Source of the DNA: Rhodobacter sp.
GTDB taxonomy: Bacteria; Pseudomonadota; Alphaproteobacteria; Rhodobacterales; Rhodobacteraceae
Length of the DNA: 64,000 bases
Direction: 5' to 3'
Assembly: GCA_030065095.1 (NCBI GenBank)
Contig: JASJDP010000019.1
Location: 21,845 to 85,844, forward strand
The notes beneath the pieces were generated by a model. The model was given only the letters and a program-made list of their open reading frames with translations. It made no database searches and was not told the DNA's origin. Of the stretch, positions 1-9,600 are shown one piece after another. A program made the translations under genes and the position numbers. Position 1 is the first letter of the stretch. Each line of letters begins with the position of its first letter.

Positions 1-2
1 TG

Positions 3-884
3 GCGAGCAACACCAGCTATCTCGACATCAACAAACTCGCCGCCGTGACCCAACGGCCCGGGGATGTTCTGGGGCTGCACTTTTTCTCTCCTGCCCACGT
101 CATGCGGCTGCTCGAGGTCGTCGTGGCCGACGGCACCGCGGCCGAAGTGACGGCGACGGGCTTTGCGCTCGCCAGGAAACTCAGGAAGGTTGCCGTGCGT
201 TCGGGCGTCTGCGACGGCTTTATCGGCAACCGCATCCTGGCACACTACCGCAAGGCAGCCGACTACATGGTCGTCGACGGGGCGAGCCCGCAACAGGTCG
301 ATCGGGCCCTTGAAACCTTTGGCTTCGCGATGGGTCCCTTCGCCGTCTCGGATCTCGCTGGGCTCGACATCGGCTGGGCCACGCGTAAACGCCTCGCACC
401 GACCCGCGACCCCGCCGAGCGCTATGTCGCCGTTGCCGACCGGATCTGTGAACGTGGCTGGTTTGGCCGCAAGACCGGGCAGGGGTTCTATCTTTATGGC
501 AAGGAAAGGCCCGTACCCAATCCCGAAATTGCACGGATCATCGAGGATGAACGGACCAAGGCCAGCGTCACGCCGCGCAGCTTCGAAGATCAGGAGATCG
601 TCGACCGCTACATGATCGCCATGATCAGCGAGGCGGCCCGCGTCCTCGGAGACGGCATCGCGCAACGCCCCATCGACATCGACGCCGTGTTCCTTTTCGG
701 TTACGGTTTTCCCCGTTTCCGCGGCGGACCGATGCACTACGCCGACACGATCGGTGCGGCGGCCCTGATCGACCGGATCGAAGCGTATGCCGCCGAAGAT
801 GCATTTTTCTGGCAGGTCCCGCCACTGTTGCGTCACCTGGCATCCACCGGCCAGACCTTTGCCGACCTTAACAAGGGCGCCTGA
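3..884 (+). CDS. 3-hydroxyacyl-CoA dehydrogenase, C-terminal part (5' end outside window)
   Basis: The gene is open from the first bases of the window, so the start lies upstream; 293 residues are visible. It covers the end of the NAD-binding part and both C-terminal 3-hydroxyacyl-CoA dehydrogenase lobes. The motif GLHFFSPAHVM, seen early, is the family signature around the catalytic His, and FIGNRI follows. These enzymes oxidise L-3-hydroxyacyl-CoA to 3-ketoacyl-CoA with NAD in beta-oxidation. The C-terminal length suggests a FadB/FadJ-like fusion with an enoyl-CoA hydratase domain upstream, but that part is not visible. The stop lies 1 nt before the next gene's GTG start, so it is translationally coupled to two acyl-CoA dehydrogenases. 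The family is certain; the acyl chain specificity is not known. Confidence 0.93.
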   Translation, partial: ASNTSYLDINKLAAVTQRPGDVLGLHFFSPAHVMRLLEVVVADGTAAEVTATGFALARKLRKVAVRSGVCDGFIGNRILAHYRKAADYMVVDGASPQQVDRALETFGFAMGPFAVSDLAGLDIGWATRKRLAPTRDPAERYVAVADRICERGWFGRKTGQGFYLYGKERPVPNPEIARIIEDERTKASVTPRSFEDQEIVDRYMIAMISEAARVLGDGIAQRPIDIDAVFLFGYGFPRFRGGPMHYADTIGAAALIDRIEAYAAEDAFFWQVPPLLRHLASTGQTFADLNKGA

Positions 885-885
885 C

Positions 886-2073
886 GTGGACCTCACCTAT
901 TCCCCCGAAGAACGCGCGTTTCAGGTAGAGGTCCGCACCTTCCTGGCCGAACAGCTGCCCGCGGATCTTTCGGAGAAGGTCCGCACCGGAGCAGAGCTCA
1001 CCAAATCCGACCATGACCGTTGGCATGCCGCACTGAATGCCAAGGGATGGCTTGCCACCACCTGGCCGAGAGGCTTCGGCGGCCCCGGATGGACGCCGGT
1101 CCAACGTCATATATTCGAGGAGGAATGCTGCCGCGCCTTCGCCCCACGCATCGTGCCGTTCGGGCTCCACATGCTCGGCCCCGTCCTGATCGAATTCGGC
1201 ACGCCGGACCAGCAGCAGGCCTATCTTCCCCGCATTCTCAGCGGCGCGGACTGGTGGTGCCAGGGATATTCCGAACCCGGCGCAGGCTCGGACCTTGCCA
1301 GTCTGAAGACCCGCGCCGTCCGCGACGGCGACAGCTATGTGGTCAACGGACAGAAAACCTGGACAACGCTTGGCCAGTACGCAAACCGCATCTTCTGCCT
1401 CGTCCGCACCTCTGCCGAGGGAAAGCCGCAACAGGGTATCAGCTTTCTGCTCGTCGATCTCGACACGCCAGGCATCGAGATGCGTCCGATCCGCCTGATC
1501 GAAGGCGGCTGTGAAGTGAACGAGGTCTTCTTTACGGACGTTCGCGTGCCAGTGACGAACCTTGTCGGTGCGGAAAACCAGGGCTGGACGATTGCTAAAT
1601 TTCTGCTGACCCACGAACGCACCAACATCGCCGGGCTGGGTTTCTCGATTCAGGCATTCGAGCAGCTGCGCAGCTTTGCCCGCCGTCGGCGCGCCAATGG
1701 CAAGCGGCTGGTCGACGACCCGCTCTTTGCCGCCCGGCTCAGCGAGATCGAGATCGATCTGGAGGCGATGAAGATCACCAACCTGCGCATGCTTGCCGAG
1801 GCGCGGAAGACCGGCGCACCCGGCCCCGAAAGCTCGATGCTCAAGATCAAGGGCACCCAGATCCGCCAGGTGCTGAACGACCTCGCGCGCCGCGCGCTCG
1901 GCCCCGCGGCGGTGCCGTTTCCCTCGGAGGTGCTGGGCGGCAACGCCGCCCTTGTGCCGCCCGATCAGGCGATGAATGCCGCCCGCTATTTCAACAACCG
2001 CAAACTGTCGATCTTCGGCGGCTCGAACGAGATCCAGCGCAATATCCTTGCCAAGGCCAAGCTGGGGCTTTGA
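886..2073 (+). CDS. Acyl-CoA dehydrogenase, PimC-like large subunit
   Basis: A 395-residue flavoprotein of the acyl-CoA dehydrogenase family. The GTG start at 886 gives MDLTYSPEE, the usual N-terminus of the group; an upstream in-frame ATG would overlap the preceding gene by about 100 nt. Visible motifs are WWCQGYSEPGAGSDLASLKT (FAD/substrate loop), NGQKTWTT, and near the end FGGSNEIQRNILAK. From memory of the family, it closely resembles PimC, the large subunit of pimeloyl-CoA dehydrogenase. A smaller acyl-CoA dehydrogenase begins 3 nt after the stop, which fits a heteromeric enzyme as known for PimC/PimD and for steroid side-chain dehydrogenases. It would introduce the alpha,beta double bond, passing electrons to ETF. 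Substrate is unknown; a dicarboxylic or branched acyl-CoA is an inference. Confidence 0.9.
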   Translation: MDLTYSPEERAFQVEVRTFLAEQLPADLSEKVRTGAELTKSDHDRWHAALNAKGWLATTWPRGFGGPGWTPVQRHIFEEECCRAFAPRIVPFGLHMLGPVLIEFGTPDQQQAYLPRILSGADWWCQGYSEPGAGSDLASLKTRAVRDGDSYVVNGQKTWTTLGQYANRIFCLVRTSAEGKPQQGISFLLVDLDTPGIEMRPIRLIEGGCEVNEVFFTDVRVPVTNLVGAENQGWTIAKFLLTHERTNIAGLGFSIQAFEQLRSFARRRRANGKRLVDDPLFAARLSEIEIDLEAMKITNLRMLAEARKTGAPGPESSMLKIKGTQIRQVLNDLARRALGPAAVPFPSEVLGGNAALVPPDQAMNAARYFNNRKLSIFGGSNEIQRNILAKAKLGL

Positions 2074-2076
2074 GCG

Positions 2077-3174
2077 ATGGATTTCGAGCCCACCGAAGAG
2101 CGCCGCCTGCTGGCCGAAACGCTTGCGCGATTTCTCGCCGCCGAATACTCGATCGAACACCGCAACTCTGTCGCCTATTCCGAGCCGTTCCACGATCCGG
2201 TGAAATGGCGGGCGCTGGCCGATCTGGGCGTTCTTCACGCGCTCGCCGCCCCGGCGGATGGCGGTATGGGTGGCGCCGGTTTCGACATTGCGACCGTGTT
2301 CGAAACGCTGGGCGCGGCCCTTTGCCCCGAACCGTTTCTTGGCGCGCTTTTGTCGGTGCGCCTGCTGGCTGCGGCGGGTTGCGACCTGGCCCCGCTGCTG
2401 TCGGGCCAAATCCGCTATGCGGCGGCCGTCGGCGAGACCGATGCCCCCTATGATCCCGCCGAGATCGGGTGCGAGGCGCACCGCGGCAGGAATGGCTGGG
2501 TTTTGCATGGCCGCAAGAGCGTTGTGTATGGCGGTGCCTCCGCCGAGAGACTGGTGATCGCCGCCCGTGCCGACGGGGGGGCGTTGGCGCTTTGGGAGGT
2601 GGCGGCGTCGGATGCCAGGATCTCTGGTTACGGCATGATCGACGGCGGCAATGCGGCAGAGGTGTTTCTTGACGGAACACCCGCCGCGATGATCCTGCCC
2701 GAGGCCGGCGCCGCGCTGCAGGATGCGCTCGACCACGGAGCGCTTGCGCTTTGCGCCGAGGCCGTCGGCGCCATGGACACCGCGCAGGCGATGTTGCTGG
2801 ACTATTTGCAGACCCGCCGGCAATTCGGCCGCCCCATCGGCAGCTTCCAGGCGCTGCAGCATCGCATGGTCGACCTGACGATCGAAATCGAACAGGCCCG
2901 TTCGATCACCATCCTTGCCGCCGGCAATATGGGGACGGACCGGCAAACGCGCACGGTCTCGATGGCGAAGAACCTTGTCGGGCGTATGGCGAAACTGGTG
3001 GCCGAAGAGCTGATCCAGATGCATGGCGGTATCGCAATGACGTGGGAGTATCCGGCCTCGCATTTCGCTAAGAGGTTGGTGATGATCGACCACCAGCTGG
3101 GAGACACCGATTTCCACCTGCACCGGGTGATGGCGGAACATATGCGGCCCGGGAACGGGCCGTCATCGGGGTGA
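2077..3174 (+). CDS. Acyl-CoA dehydrogenase, PimD-like small subunit
   Basis: A 365-residue acyl-CoA dehydrogenase, start ATG at 2077 just after the previous stop. The N-terminal half is divergent and short of the usual FAD-loop consensus. The C-terminal helical bundle is clear: QTRRQFGRPIGSFQALQHRM, then ELIQMHGGIAMTWEYPASHF, where the Glu of TWEY occupies the catalytic-base position of the PimD/isovaleryl-type families. That pattern (degenerate N-terminal domain, good C-terminal domain) is typical of the small subunit of heteromeric acyl-CoA dehydrogenases, paired with the gene immediately upstream. It is the last gene of the beta-oxidation operon here. Confidence 0.88.
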   Translation: MDFEPTEERRLLAETLARFLAAEYSIEHRNSVAYSEPFHDPVKWRALADLGVLHALAAPADGGMGGAGFDIATVFETLGAALCPEPFLGALLSVRLLAAAGCDLAPLLSGQIRYAAAVGETDAPYDPAEIGCEAHRGRNGWVLHGRKSVVYGGASAERLVIAARADGGALALWEVAASDARISGYGMIDGGNAAEVFLDGTPAAMILPEAGAALQDALDHGALALCAEAVGAMDTAQAMLLDYLQTRRQFGRPIGSFQALQHRMVDLTIEIEQARSITILAAGNMGTDRQTRTVSMAKNLVGRMAKLVAEELIQMHGGIAMTWEYPASHFAKRLVMIDHQLGDTDFHLHRVMAEHMRPGNGPSSG

Positions 3175-3458
3175 ATGGAGAGGGCGGGTTTTGGCTGGGA
3201 GTGGTCGTTTGCCGAATGCGTGAGAAGCCGCGCGTGCGCCGGACCGTGGGCTGGCGCAGCGACGCGTGTTCTGCGCGGTTTATGGCAGCAAAGTCCGAAA
3301 AAGGTCAGAGCGATGCGCCCTTGGCCGACAAAGCGCCAGACCGCCGGGACGGTCCGGCGCTCGCGCGGCTGGGCTTCGCCCCTTGAGTCCGCGCGGGCTG
3401 CATCAACGTCCGATCCCGGCGAAAACCGGCCAACGCGCCGGTCAGCGTATGACTTGAC

Positions 3459-3644
3459 CTAACCGTTCCTTTGATCAACAGCCTGCTTCACCTCGGCATC
3501 GTTCGCGCCGAACAGATCGGTCTTCGACAGGACGGTTGCCACGATTGCGGCGCTGAGCGACAGCACGCCAACCGTGAACACTGTCCAGTCCAGCACCACG
3601 CGTGCGCGTTGCATCAGGTCGGGGGTGTGATCGGTGTCAAGCAC
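3459..3644 (-). CDS. Small single-pass membrane protein, unknown function
   Basis: A short minus-strand frame with one clear hydrophobic segment (WTVFTVGVLSLSAAIVATVL) flanked by a basic N-terminus and an acidic tail. No family recognised. The start is uncertain: a GTG at 3644 with GAAGG upstream gives 61 aa, a TTG at 3674 gives 71 aa, and the first ATG (3614) gives 51 aa. It diverges from the acetyltransferase gene at 3765. The about 285 nt between its stop and the acyl-CoA dehydrogenase operon contain no convincing gene. The call rests on the membrane helix and GC-rich third positions. Confidence 0.5.
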   Translation of the reverse strand: MLDTDHTPDLMQRARVVLDWTVFTVGVLSLSAAIVATVLSKTDLFGANDAEVKQAVDQRNG

Positions 3645-3764
3645 AGGCGGCAGCCTTCTTCCAGGTCGTTTCAACGACCAGTTTCCTAAACGAATGTGGT
3701 TTCAATAGGGTTGAAACCGCGTGGATTTGGCGGAAGTTTGTCCGGGATGTGACGGGAGGGGCCG

Positions 3765-4454
3765 ATGCAGGATCTGCGGAACTGGGTGCCGCCGCGCTGG
3801 CCGGATGCGGACAGGTTCGAGGGCCGCTATGCGCGGGTGGAACTGTTGTCGGAGGCGCATGCCGCCGCGCTGCATGCGGCCAATGCCGAAGACGACCGGA
3901 TCTGGGACTATCTGCCTTATGGGCCCTTCGCCTCTGTCGAGGCATACTCGACCTGGGTGCGTGACGCGGCCGCGGGCGACGACCCGCGCTTTCATGCGGT
4001 CTATGATATCGAGACCGGGCGCTGGGGCGGGGTGGCCAGCCTGATGCGGATCAACCCTGCGGCCGGCTCGATCGAGGTGGGGCATATCAACTTTGCACGC
4101 GGCCTGCAGCGGACGCGCGCTGCGAGCGAGGCGATGTATCTGTTGATGCGCTGGGCGTTCGAGGCGGGGTACCGCCGGTACGAATGGAAATGCGATGCCA
4201 GGAACTTCGGCAGCCGCCGCGCGGCCGAGCGGCTGGGTTTCAGCTTTGAGGGCGTCTTCCGTCAGGCGGCGGTGGTCAAGGGGCGCAACCGCGACACCGC
4301 CTGGTTTGCCGCCATCGACACGGAGTGGCCTGCGCTGAAGGCAGCCTTCGAGACCTGGCTGGCGCCGGAGAATTTCGAAGCGTCGGGGCAGCAGCGACAG
4401 CGGCTGTCGGACCTGACCGCACCGGTTCTGGTCGCGCGAGATCCGGCCCTGTAG
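3765..4454 (+). CDS. GNAT family N-acetyltransferase, RimJ/RimL type
   Basis: A 229-residue GNAT protein. The ATG at 3765 follows a good Shine-Dalgarno (GGGAGG). An N-terminal strand-helix segment (FEGRYARVELLSEAHAAAL) is followed by the GNAT core: GGVASLMRINPAAGSIEVGHI, an acetyl-CoA loop region around LQRTRAASEAMYLL, and CDARNFGSRRAAERLGFSFEG, the hallmark of RimL-like enzymes that acetylate N-terminal or side-chain amines. Members act in the cytoplasm on ribosomal proteins, other proteins or small amines; the substrate cannot be told here. The gene stands alone and converges with the response regulator at 4619. Confidence 0.87.
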   Translation: MQDLRNWVPPRWPDADRFEGRYARVELLSEAHAAALHAANAEDDRIWDYLPYGPFASVEAYSTWVRDAAAGDDPRFHAVYDIETGRWGGVASLMRINPAAGSIEVGHINFARGLQRTRAASEAMYLLMRWAFEAGYRRYEWKCDARNFGSRRAAERLGFSFEGVFRQAAVVKGRNRDTAWFAAIDTEWPALKAAFETWLAPENFEASGQQRQRLSDLTAPVLVARDPAL

Positions 4455-4591
4455 GCCGTTTGGGCAGATCGGCCCGGTGCGCAAGCGCCGGGTTTCAGAC
4501 ATGTGAGCCGGCTAAGACCTGTGGTTGGCGTCGACGTGCCCCGCGCGGCACTTGACCCGTCTGGCAGGGCCTGCGCGAGGTCAAACTGAAC

Positions 4592-4613
4592 GGGCCCGCA
4601 AGGCGGGCGGGCC
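4592..4613. terminator. Weak GC-rich hairpin between convergent genes
   Basis: GCCCGC and GCGGGC pair across an AAG loop in the 164-nt gap between the convergent acetyltransferase and response-regulator genes. There is no clear T-tract on either side, so use as a bidirectional terminator is only a suggestion. Confidence 0.3.
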
Positions 4614-4618
4614 GCGTT

Positions 4619-5338
4619 CTAAATCGCCGCGCGCCCCGCCAGCCGCTCCTGCAGCATCCCCGCCACCCGGGCAACGTCCGACCGGATACGGCCACCGTTG
4701 GCGCGATTGGCCGCGAGCGTGGCCGCCGCCTCCTCCAGCGGGCCGTCATGAGCGCTGCGTGCGACGCCGGTCAGAAATTGCGCCACATAGTCGAGCGTCT
4801 GGTCGTCGTCCGAGGACGTGAGCACGTCGGCGATATGGGCGAGATCGTCCCTGAACGCGATGGGGTCCGGGCTGACCGTCTCGGCGCTGACCAGCCGCAG
4901 GCCGGGGGCGCGCTGGTCGGGTGGCAGATGGTCGATCACCGCCTTCTGGAAAACGGCCAGGCTTTCGATGGGTTTCGACAGTACCCCGTCGGCGCCGGCG
5001 TCGACGGCGGGGATGAAGTTGCGGTCGTCGCCGCTGGTGGCGAGGATGACCGGAATTCGCTGGGCGGCGCCTGCGAGGTTGCCGATCAGTTCCAGCCCCG
5101 AGCCGTCGGGCAGGCCCAGATCGACGATCACCACGGTCGGCAGGTAGACCGAAAGATGCCGCCGCGCGGCGCGCAAGGAATCGGCGCGCCGGATACGGGC
5201 GCCGGATCTCAGGCATAAAAGGCGCACAGCCTCGCTGGCAAAGCGGCTGTCCTCGACAACCAGGACGGTCAGGCCCGCCAGCGGGCGGGCTGCCGTGGGC
5301 GCGGGGCCGAGGGGAAGGGGGTCTAGGGTGACAGGCAT
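4619..5338 (-). CDS. Orphan response regulator with receiver domain
   Basis: A 239-residue protein. Residues about 22-135 form a CheY-like receiver domain: acidic pair E29-D30 in VLVVEDSRF, phospho-acceptor Asp73 in VDLGLPDGSG, Thr101 in LATSGDD and Lys122 in LSKPI. All switch residues are present, so it should be phosphorylatable. The remaining roughly 100 residues are helical and alanine-rich and match no output domain I recognise (not winged helix, LuxR, GGDEF or HPt). No histidine kinase is nearby. It may act by protein-protein contact, as CheY and Spo0F do. It is transcribed divergently from mce with a 147-nt gap. Confidence 0.85.
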   Translation of the reverse strand: MPVTLDPLPLGPAPTAARPLAGLTVLVVEDSRFASEAVRLLCLRSGARIRRADSLRAARRHLSVYLPTVVIVDLGLPDGSGLELIGNLAGAAQRIPVILATSGDDRNFIPAVDAGADGVLSKPIESLAVFQKAVIDHLPPDQRAPGLRLVSAETVSPDPIAFRDDLAHIADVLTSSDDDQTLDYVAQFLTGVARSAHDGPLEEAAATLAANRANGGRIRSDVARVAGMLQERLAGRAAI

Positions 5339-5485
5339 ATCGCGGGCTCCGGTCAGCTAAGCACCCCGACTTAAACCGCGCGATGGTGAATACCCGGTTA
5401 ATCGCACGCACTGCGGCTTTGCGCCGCTTGCGCCGGTGGTTCGCGGCCTGCATAAGCGGCGCGATCTGGTCTTGGGAGTTTCACG

Positions 5486-5890
5486 ATGATCGGCCGCCTC
5501 AATCACATCGCGATCGCGGTTCCGGACCTTCAGGCCGCAGCGGCACAATATCGCGATACGCTGGGAGCGACGGTCGGCGAACCGCAGGACGAGCCGGACC
5601 ACGGGGTCACGGTTGTGTTCATCGAGCTGCCCAACACCAAGCTCGAGCTGCTTTATCCGCTGGGCGAGGGGTCTCCGATCGCGGGATTTCTGGAAAAGAA
5701 CCCGTCGGGCGGGATCCATCATATGTGTTTCGAGGTCGTCGATATCCTGGCGGCGCGGGACAGGTTGAAGGCCGAGGGCGCGCGGGTGCTGGGCGACGGA
5801 AACCCTAAGATCGGGGCGCACGGCAAGCCGGTCCTGTTTCTGCATCCCAAGGATTTCAACGGCTGCCTCGTCGAGCTGGAGCAGGTCTGA
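5486..5890 (+). CDS. mce: Methylmalonyl-CoA epimerase
   Basis: A 134-residue glyoxalase/VOC-fold protein, the usual length for the family. LNHIAIAVPDL near the start carries the first metal-ligand His, GGIHHMCFEV the second, and the C-terminal LVELEQV the metal-ligand/catalytic Glu. It interconverts (2R)- and (2S)-methylmalonyl-CoA in propionyl-CoA assimilation, and in the ethylmalonyl-CoA pathway where present. A GGGAG Shine-Dalgarno precedes the ATG. Its stop overlaps the ATG of the following DUF1467 gene (TGATG), an arrangement often seen in Rhodobacterales. Confidence 0.94.
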   Translation: MIGRLNHIAIAVPDLQAAAAQYRDTLGATVGEPQDEPDHGVTVVFIELPNTKLELLYPLGEGSPIAGFLEKNPSGGIHHMCFEVVDILAARDRLKAEGARVLGDGNPKIGAHGKPVLFLHPKDFNGCLVELEQV

Positions 5891-6180
5891 TGGGCGTCTC
5901 GTCGGCACTGGTCCTGTTCGCGGTGATCTGGTTTCTGGTGCTGTTCGTGGTGCTGCCGCTGCGGCTGACCACCCAAGGCGACGTGGGCGAGGTAACGCCA
6001 GGCACCCAGGCCGGGGCGCCGGCCGAGCTGAACATCCGCAAGAAGTTCAAGATCGTGACGGCGGTGGCCTTCGCCTTGTGGGTGGTGATTGCGGGGGTGA
6101 TCTTTTCGGGCGCGATTTCGGTGCGCGATCTCGACATGTTCGGCCGGATGGGACCGCCGGTGTCGGACGGCGGCAGTTGA
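5890..6180 (+). CDS. DUF1467 family small membrane protein
   Basis: A 96-residue protein whose ATG overlaps the mce stop. There are two hydrophobic segments: residues about 5-25 (ALVLFAVIWFLVLFVVLPLR) and about 55-75 (VTAVAFALWVVIAGVIFSG). Between them is the LPLRLTTQ...GTQAGAP segment characteristic of DUF1467, a family restricted to alphaproteobacteria. Its function is unknown; consistent coupling to mce hints at a link with propionyl-CoA metabolism or is simply conserved synteny. Confidence 0.85.
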   Translation: MGVSSALVLFAVIWFLVLFVVLPLRLTTQGDVGEVTPGTQAGAPAELNIRKKFKIVTAVAFALWVVIAGVIFSGAISVRDLDMFGRMGPPVSDGGS

Positions 6181-6625
6181 CCGGGCTGACCGGCGGGGAC
6201 GCGTCGGCGATCGGCGCGGATCGAACAGACGATCGGAACCAATGCCCAGATGCGGTAGCGCCTGTAGGCTGAGCGAAGCGCCTCTTTCGTCAAACCCGCC
6301 GGGGCCAGCGGGTTCGACAGGTCCCAATTCGCGCTCGATGGTCTCGCCAAGCAAGCGTGGCAACTGCAGGCGGACCCGGAATAGATCCAGAAACTGCCGA
6401 CGACCGGTTTCGATCCATCCTGACCCCCTTGGGTGTTGGTCAGGTTCGATGGCGCCTGATCTGGGTATGGCCTGGAGCGGCCGTTCGAATTTGGCCTTGG
6501 CGCGGCGTCTCGCTTGACCGGCGATGGCGGGATCAGGCCAGTACCAGCCGAATGCCTTCACGCAAGCGGCTTCACGGACACTGAGGCCAGCGATATCCCT
6601 TGACGCCGGCTCCGCATCGGTTCGG
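6181..6625. other. 445-nt intergenic region, no convincing gene
   Basis: It lies between the DUF1467 stop and the cobN stop (convergent). Both strands have open frames but none resembles a family and none has a good start. An imperfect hairpin, CCTGACC ... GGTCAGG, sits at 6419-6444. The stretch may be a decayed gene, or simply the 3' regions of the two flanking operons. Confidence 0.5.
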
Positions 6626-9600
6626 TCAAGCGCCCCGGATCGCCTCGATCCGGGCGCGGGCCGAATTCGACCGCGGGGTCCAGAGGCCTCGGTCGATGGC
6701 CTCGGCCAGCCGCTCGGCGATCTCGCGCAGTGCCGGGGCATTGGCCTCGGCAATGAAATCCCGGGTTGCGCCGTCTTCGAGAAACGCGGCCTCGACAAGA
6801 TCGAAGTGGTGCCCCCTGACGGACCCAGTCGTGGCGGCGAAAGCGAAGAGGTAGTCGACCGTGGCGGCAATCTCGAACGCGCCCTTGTAGCCGTGGCGTT
6901 TGACCCCGTCGATCCATTTCGGGTTGACGACGCGTGACCGCACGACCCGGCCGATCTCGTCCTCAAGCGTGCGGATCACGGGGCGTTCGGGGCGGGAGTG
7001 ATCGTTGTGGTAAACCGGGCGGTCGCGGCCCTGCAGGGTTGCAACCGCAGCCGCGGCGCCGCCTTCGAACTGATAGTAGTCGTCGGAGTCCAGCAGATCG
7101 TGCTCGCGGTTGTCCTGGTTCTGGACGATGGCCTCGGTCTGGCGGAGTCGGGCCTCGAAGGCCCGGCGGTCTCGGCGGCCCTCGGCGCCCGCACCGTAGG
7201 CGTAGCTGCCCCACTCGAGATAGGCCTCGGCAAGGTCGGACTTGTCGGCCCACAGCCGCTCGTCGATCATCGCCTGCAGGCCCGCGCCATAAGCCCCCGG
7301 CTTGGAGCCGAAGACGCGGGCGGTGGAGTTTTCGGTCCTGGCACGGGCGGCGGCCGGGTTGACGTCCTCCGGCTCGTCAAGCTGCATCACCGCCCGTGCG
7401 GCGCTGTCGACGAGGGCGATCTGTTGGGGGAAAGCGTCACGGAAGAACCCGGAGATGCGGAGCGTGACATCGACACGGGGGCGCCCGAGAACGGATGCCG
7501 GGAGGATTTCGAAACCGGTGACGCGGCGACTGGCGGCGTCCCATTGCGGCTTGACGCCCATCAGCGCCAGGCATTGGGCGATATCGTCGCCGCCGGTTCG
7601 CATATTGGCGGTGCCCCATGCTGTTACCAGCAGGCTGCGAGGCCAATCGCCATGGGTCTGCAGGTGTTTGTCGACAAGCAGGCCGGCGGATTTCCACCCG
7701 AGCGCCCAGGCGGTCGGTGTCGGCACGGCGCGGCTGTCGACGCTGAAGAAATTGCGTCCCGTGGGCAGGGTGTCGGGCCGTCCGCGCGTGGGCGCGCCGG
7801 ATGGCCCCGGAGCGACGAAGTGCCCTGACAGGGCGGTGAGGAGGCCCGCCGCCTCGGCCGGGCCGCAGGCGGCGATGGCGGGGGCCAGGGCGTCGTTGAT
7901 CTGCCGGACCACAGCCGCCGCTCGCGGCCCTGGGGCCGCATCGCCCCGCAGCAGCCTTTGCGACAGGATTTCGAGGCGTTCCACCGTATCGCCGTTGCTG
8001 CGCCAGCCGTCCTCTGCAAGATCCAGCAGCGCTTGCGGCTTCTCGACGGCGGGCGCGGCCATATCGCAATCGAGCGGGTCGACAGACAGGTCCAGATCCC
8101 GAGCCAGCGCGCGCAGCAGCGATGCGTCCGGCCCCGTACCGTCGCCGCGCGGTACGCGGGCGAGCGCAAGGACGAGGTCGCGCGCCTGGTCGCCCTCGGG
8201 CGACGCGCCGATGACGTGCAGGCCGTCTCGGATCTGCGCCTCTTTCAACTCGCAGAGATAGGCGTCGAGTTTCGCCAGGTCCGTGTCTTCGTTTTCGCCC
8301 GTCAGACCTGCATCCTGGTCGAGGCCGGTCGCCGCGGTCAGCGACAGGATTTCGCGACGCAGGTGACTGATGCGCCGGGGATCGACGCCGGCCGCTTCGA
8401 AATACTCGTCGACCAGCGCCTCGAGGTCCTTGAGCGGCCCGTAGGTGTCGGCCCGCGTCAATGGCGGGGTCAGATGGTCGACGATCACCGCCTGCGCGCG
8501 GCGCTTGGCCTGGGTGCCCTCGCCCGGGTCGTTGACGATGAACGGGTAGATATGCGGCATCGGGCCCAGCACGGCCTCGGGCAGGCAGGCTTCGGACAAT
8601 GCAAGAGCCTTGCCCGGCAGCCACTCGAGATTGCCATGTTTGCCCATATGCACGATCGCATCGGCGCCCCAGTGGTCGCGCAGCCAGATGTAGAAGGCGA
8701 GGTAATTGTGCGGCGGAACGAGATCCGGAGAGTGGTATGTGTCGGTGGGGTCGATATTGTAGCCGCGGGCGGGCTGCAGGCCGACGGCGACGTTTCCGAA
8801 ACGGTGGATCGACAGCTTGAAGACCCCGGCCGAGGACGCCCCTTGCACGTCGGTTCGGGATAAAAAGAACGGATCGGCCTCGGGCTTGCCCCAACGGTCT
8901 TCGATACGTCGGCGAACATCCCAAGAGAGCCGGCCGTAGTATTCCAGATAGGTGTCGAGCGACAGGCAGACGCCGCCGTCGCGGCTTGTGCGGTCGGTCA
9001 GCCAGTTGGTGGGCCCGGCGAGCAGTTGCACCATCAGGGCGGCGCTGTCGACGGGGGAGTTCTCGATGGAGTATCCCGAGGCCGTCAGCAGTTTCATGAC
9101 ATTGACCGTGCTGGCCGGCGTGTCGAGGCCCACGCCGTTGGCCAAACGGCCGTCCTTGTTTGGGTAATTGGCGAGGATCAGGGCGACCTTGCGGTCGGCA
9201 GGCGGGGTGCGGCGGAGGCGGGCCCAGTTCGCGGCGAGTGTTGCGGTAAAGTCGATGCGGTCGCCCCGCGCGCGGTAGGCGGCGATGGGGCATTCGGTGG
9301 CCGTGTCGAAAAACGCCTCGCCCTTGAAGCTGACGGCACGGGCAAGGATCCTGCCGTCGACCTCGGGCAGGGCGACGTTCATTGCGATATCGCGGGCGTT
9401 CAGGCCGGTCAGGCCCTTGTCCCAGGTTTCTTCAGAGCTTGCCGACAGCACGACCTGGAACACCGGTGCATTATTGGAAGCCTCTGAATTCAAGGGGTTT
9501 TCCGGGGCATCGTTCTCGCCGGGGGTTCCCACGGCGAAGCTCGTGCAGTTGAGAATGACGTCCGGGGGTGCCTGAGTGAAGAGTTCGGTGATTGTGGCGG

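Noticed and set aside
868..3141. 757-codon minus-strand frame across the acyl-CoA dehydrogenases
   Set aside because: Shadow frame of two strongly supported flavoprotein genes; no family resemblance and it spans both genes and their junction.
3175..3458. Overlapping short plus-strand frames after the acyl-CoA dehydrogenase operon
   Set aside because: Arg/Ala-rich, no start with a Shine-Dalgarno, no recognisable family; typical of GC-rich intergenic DNA.
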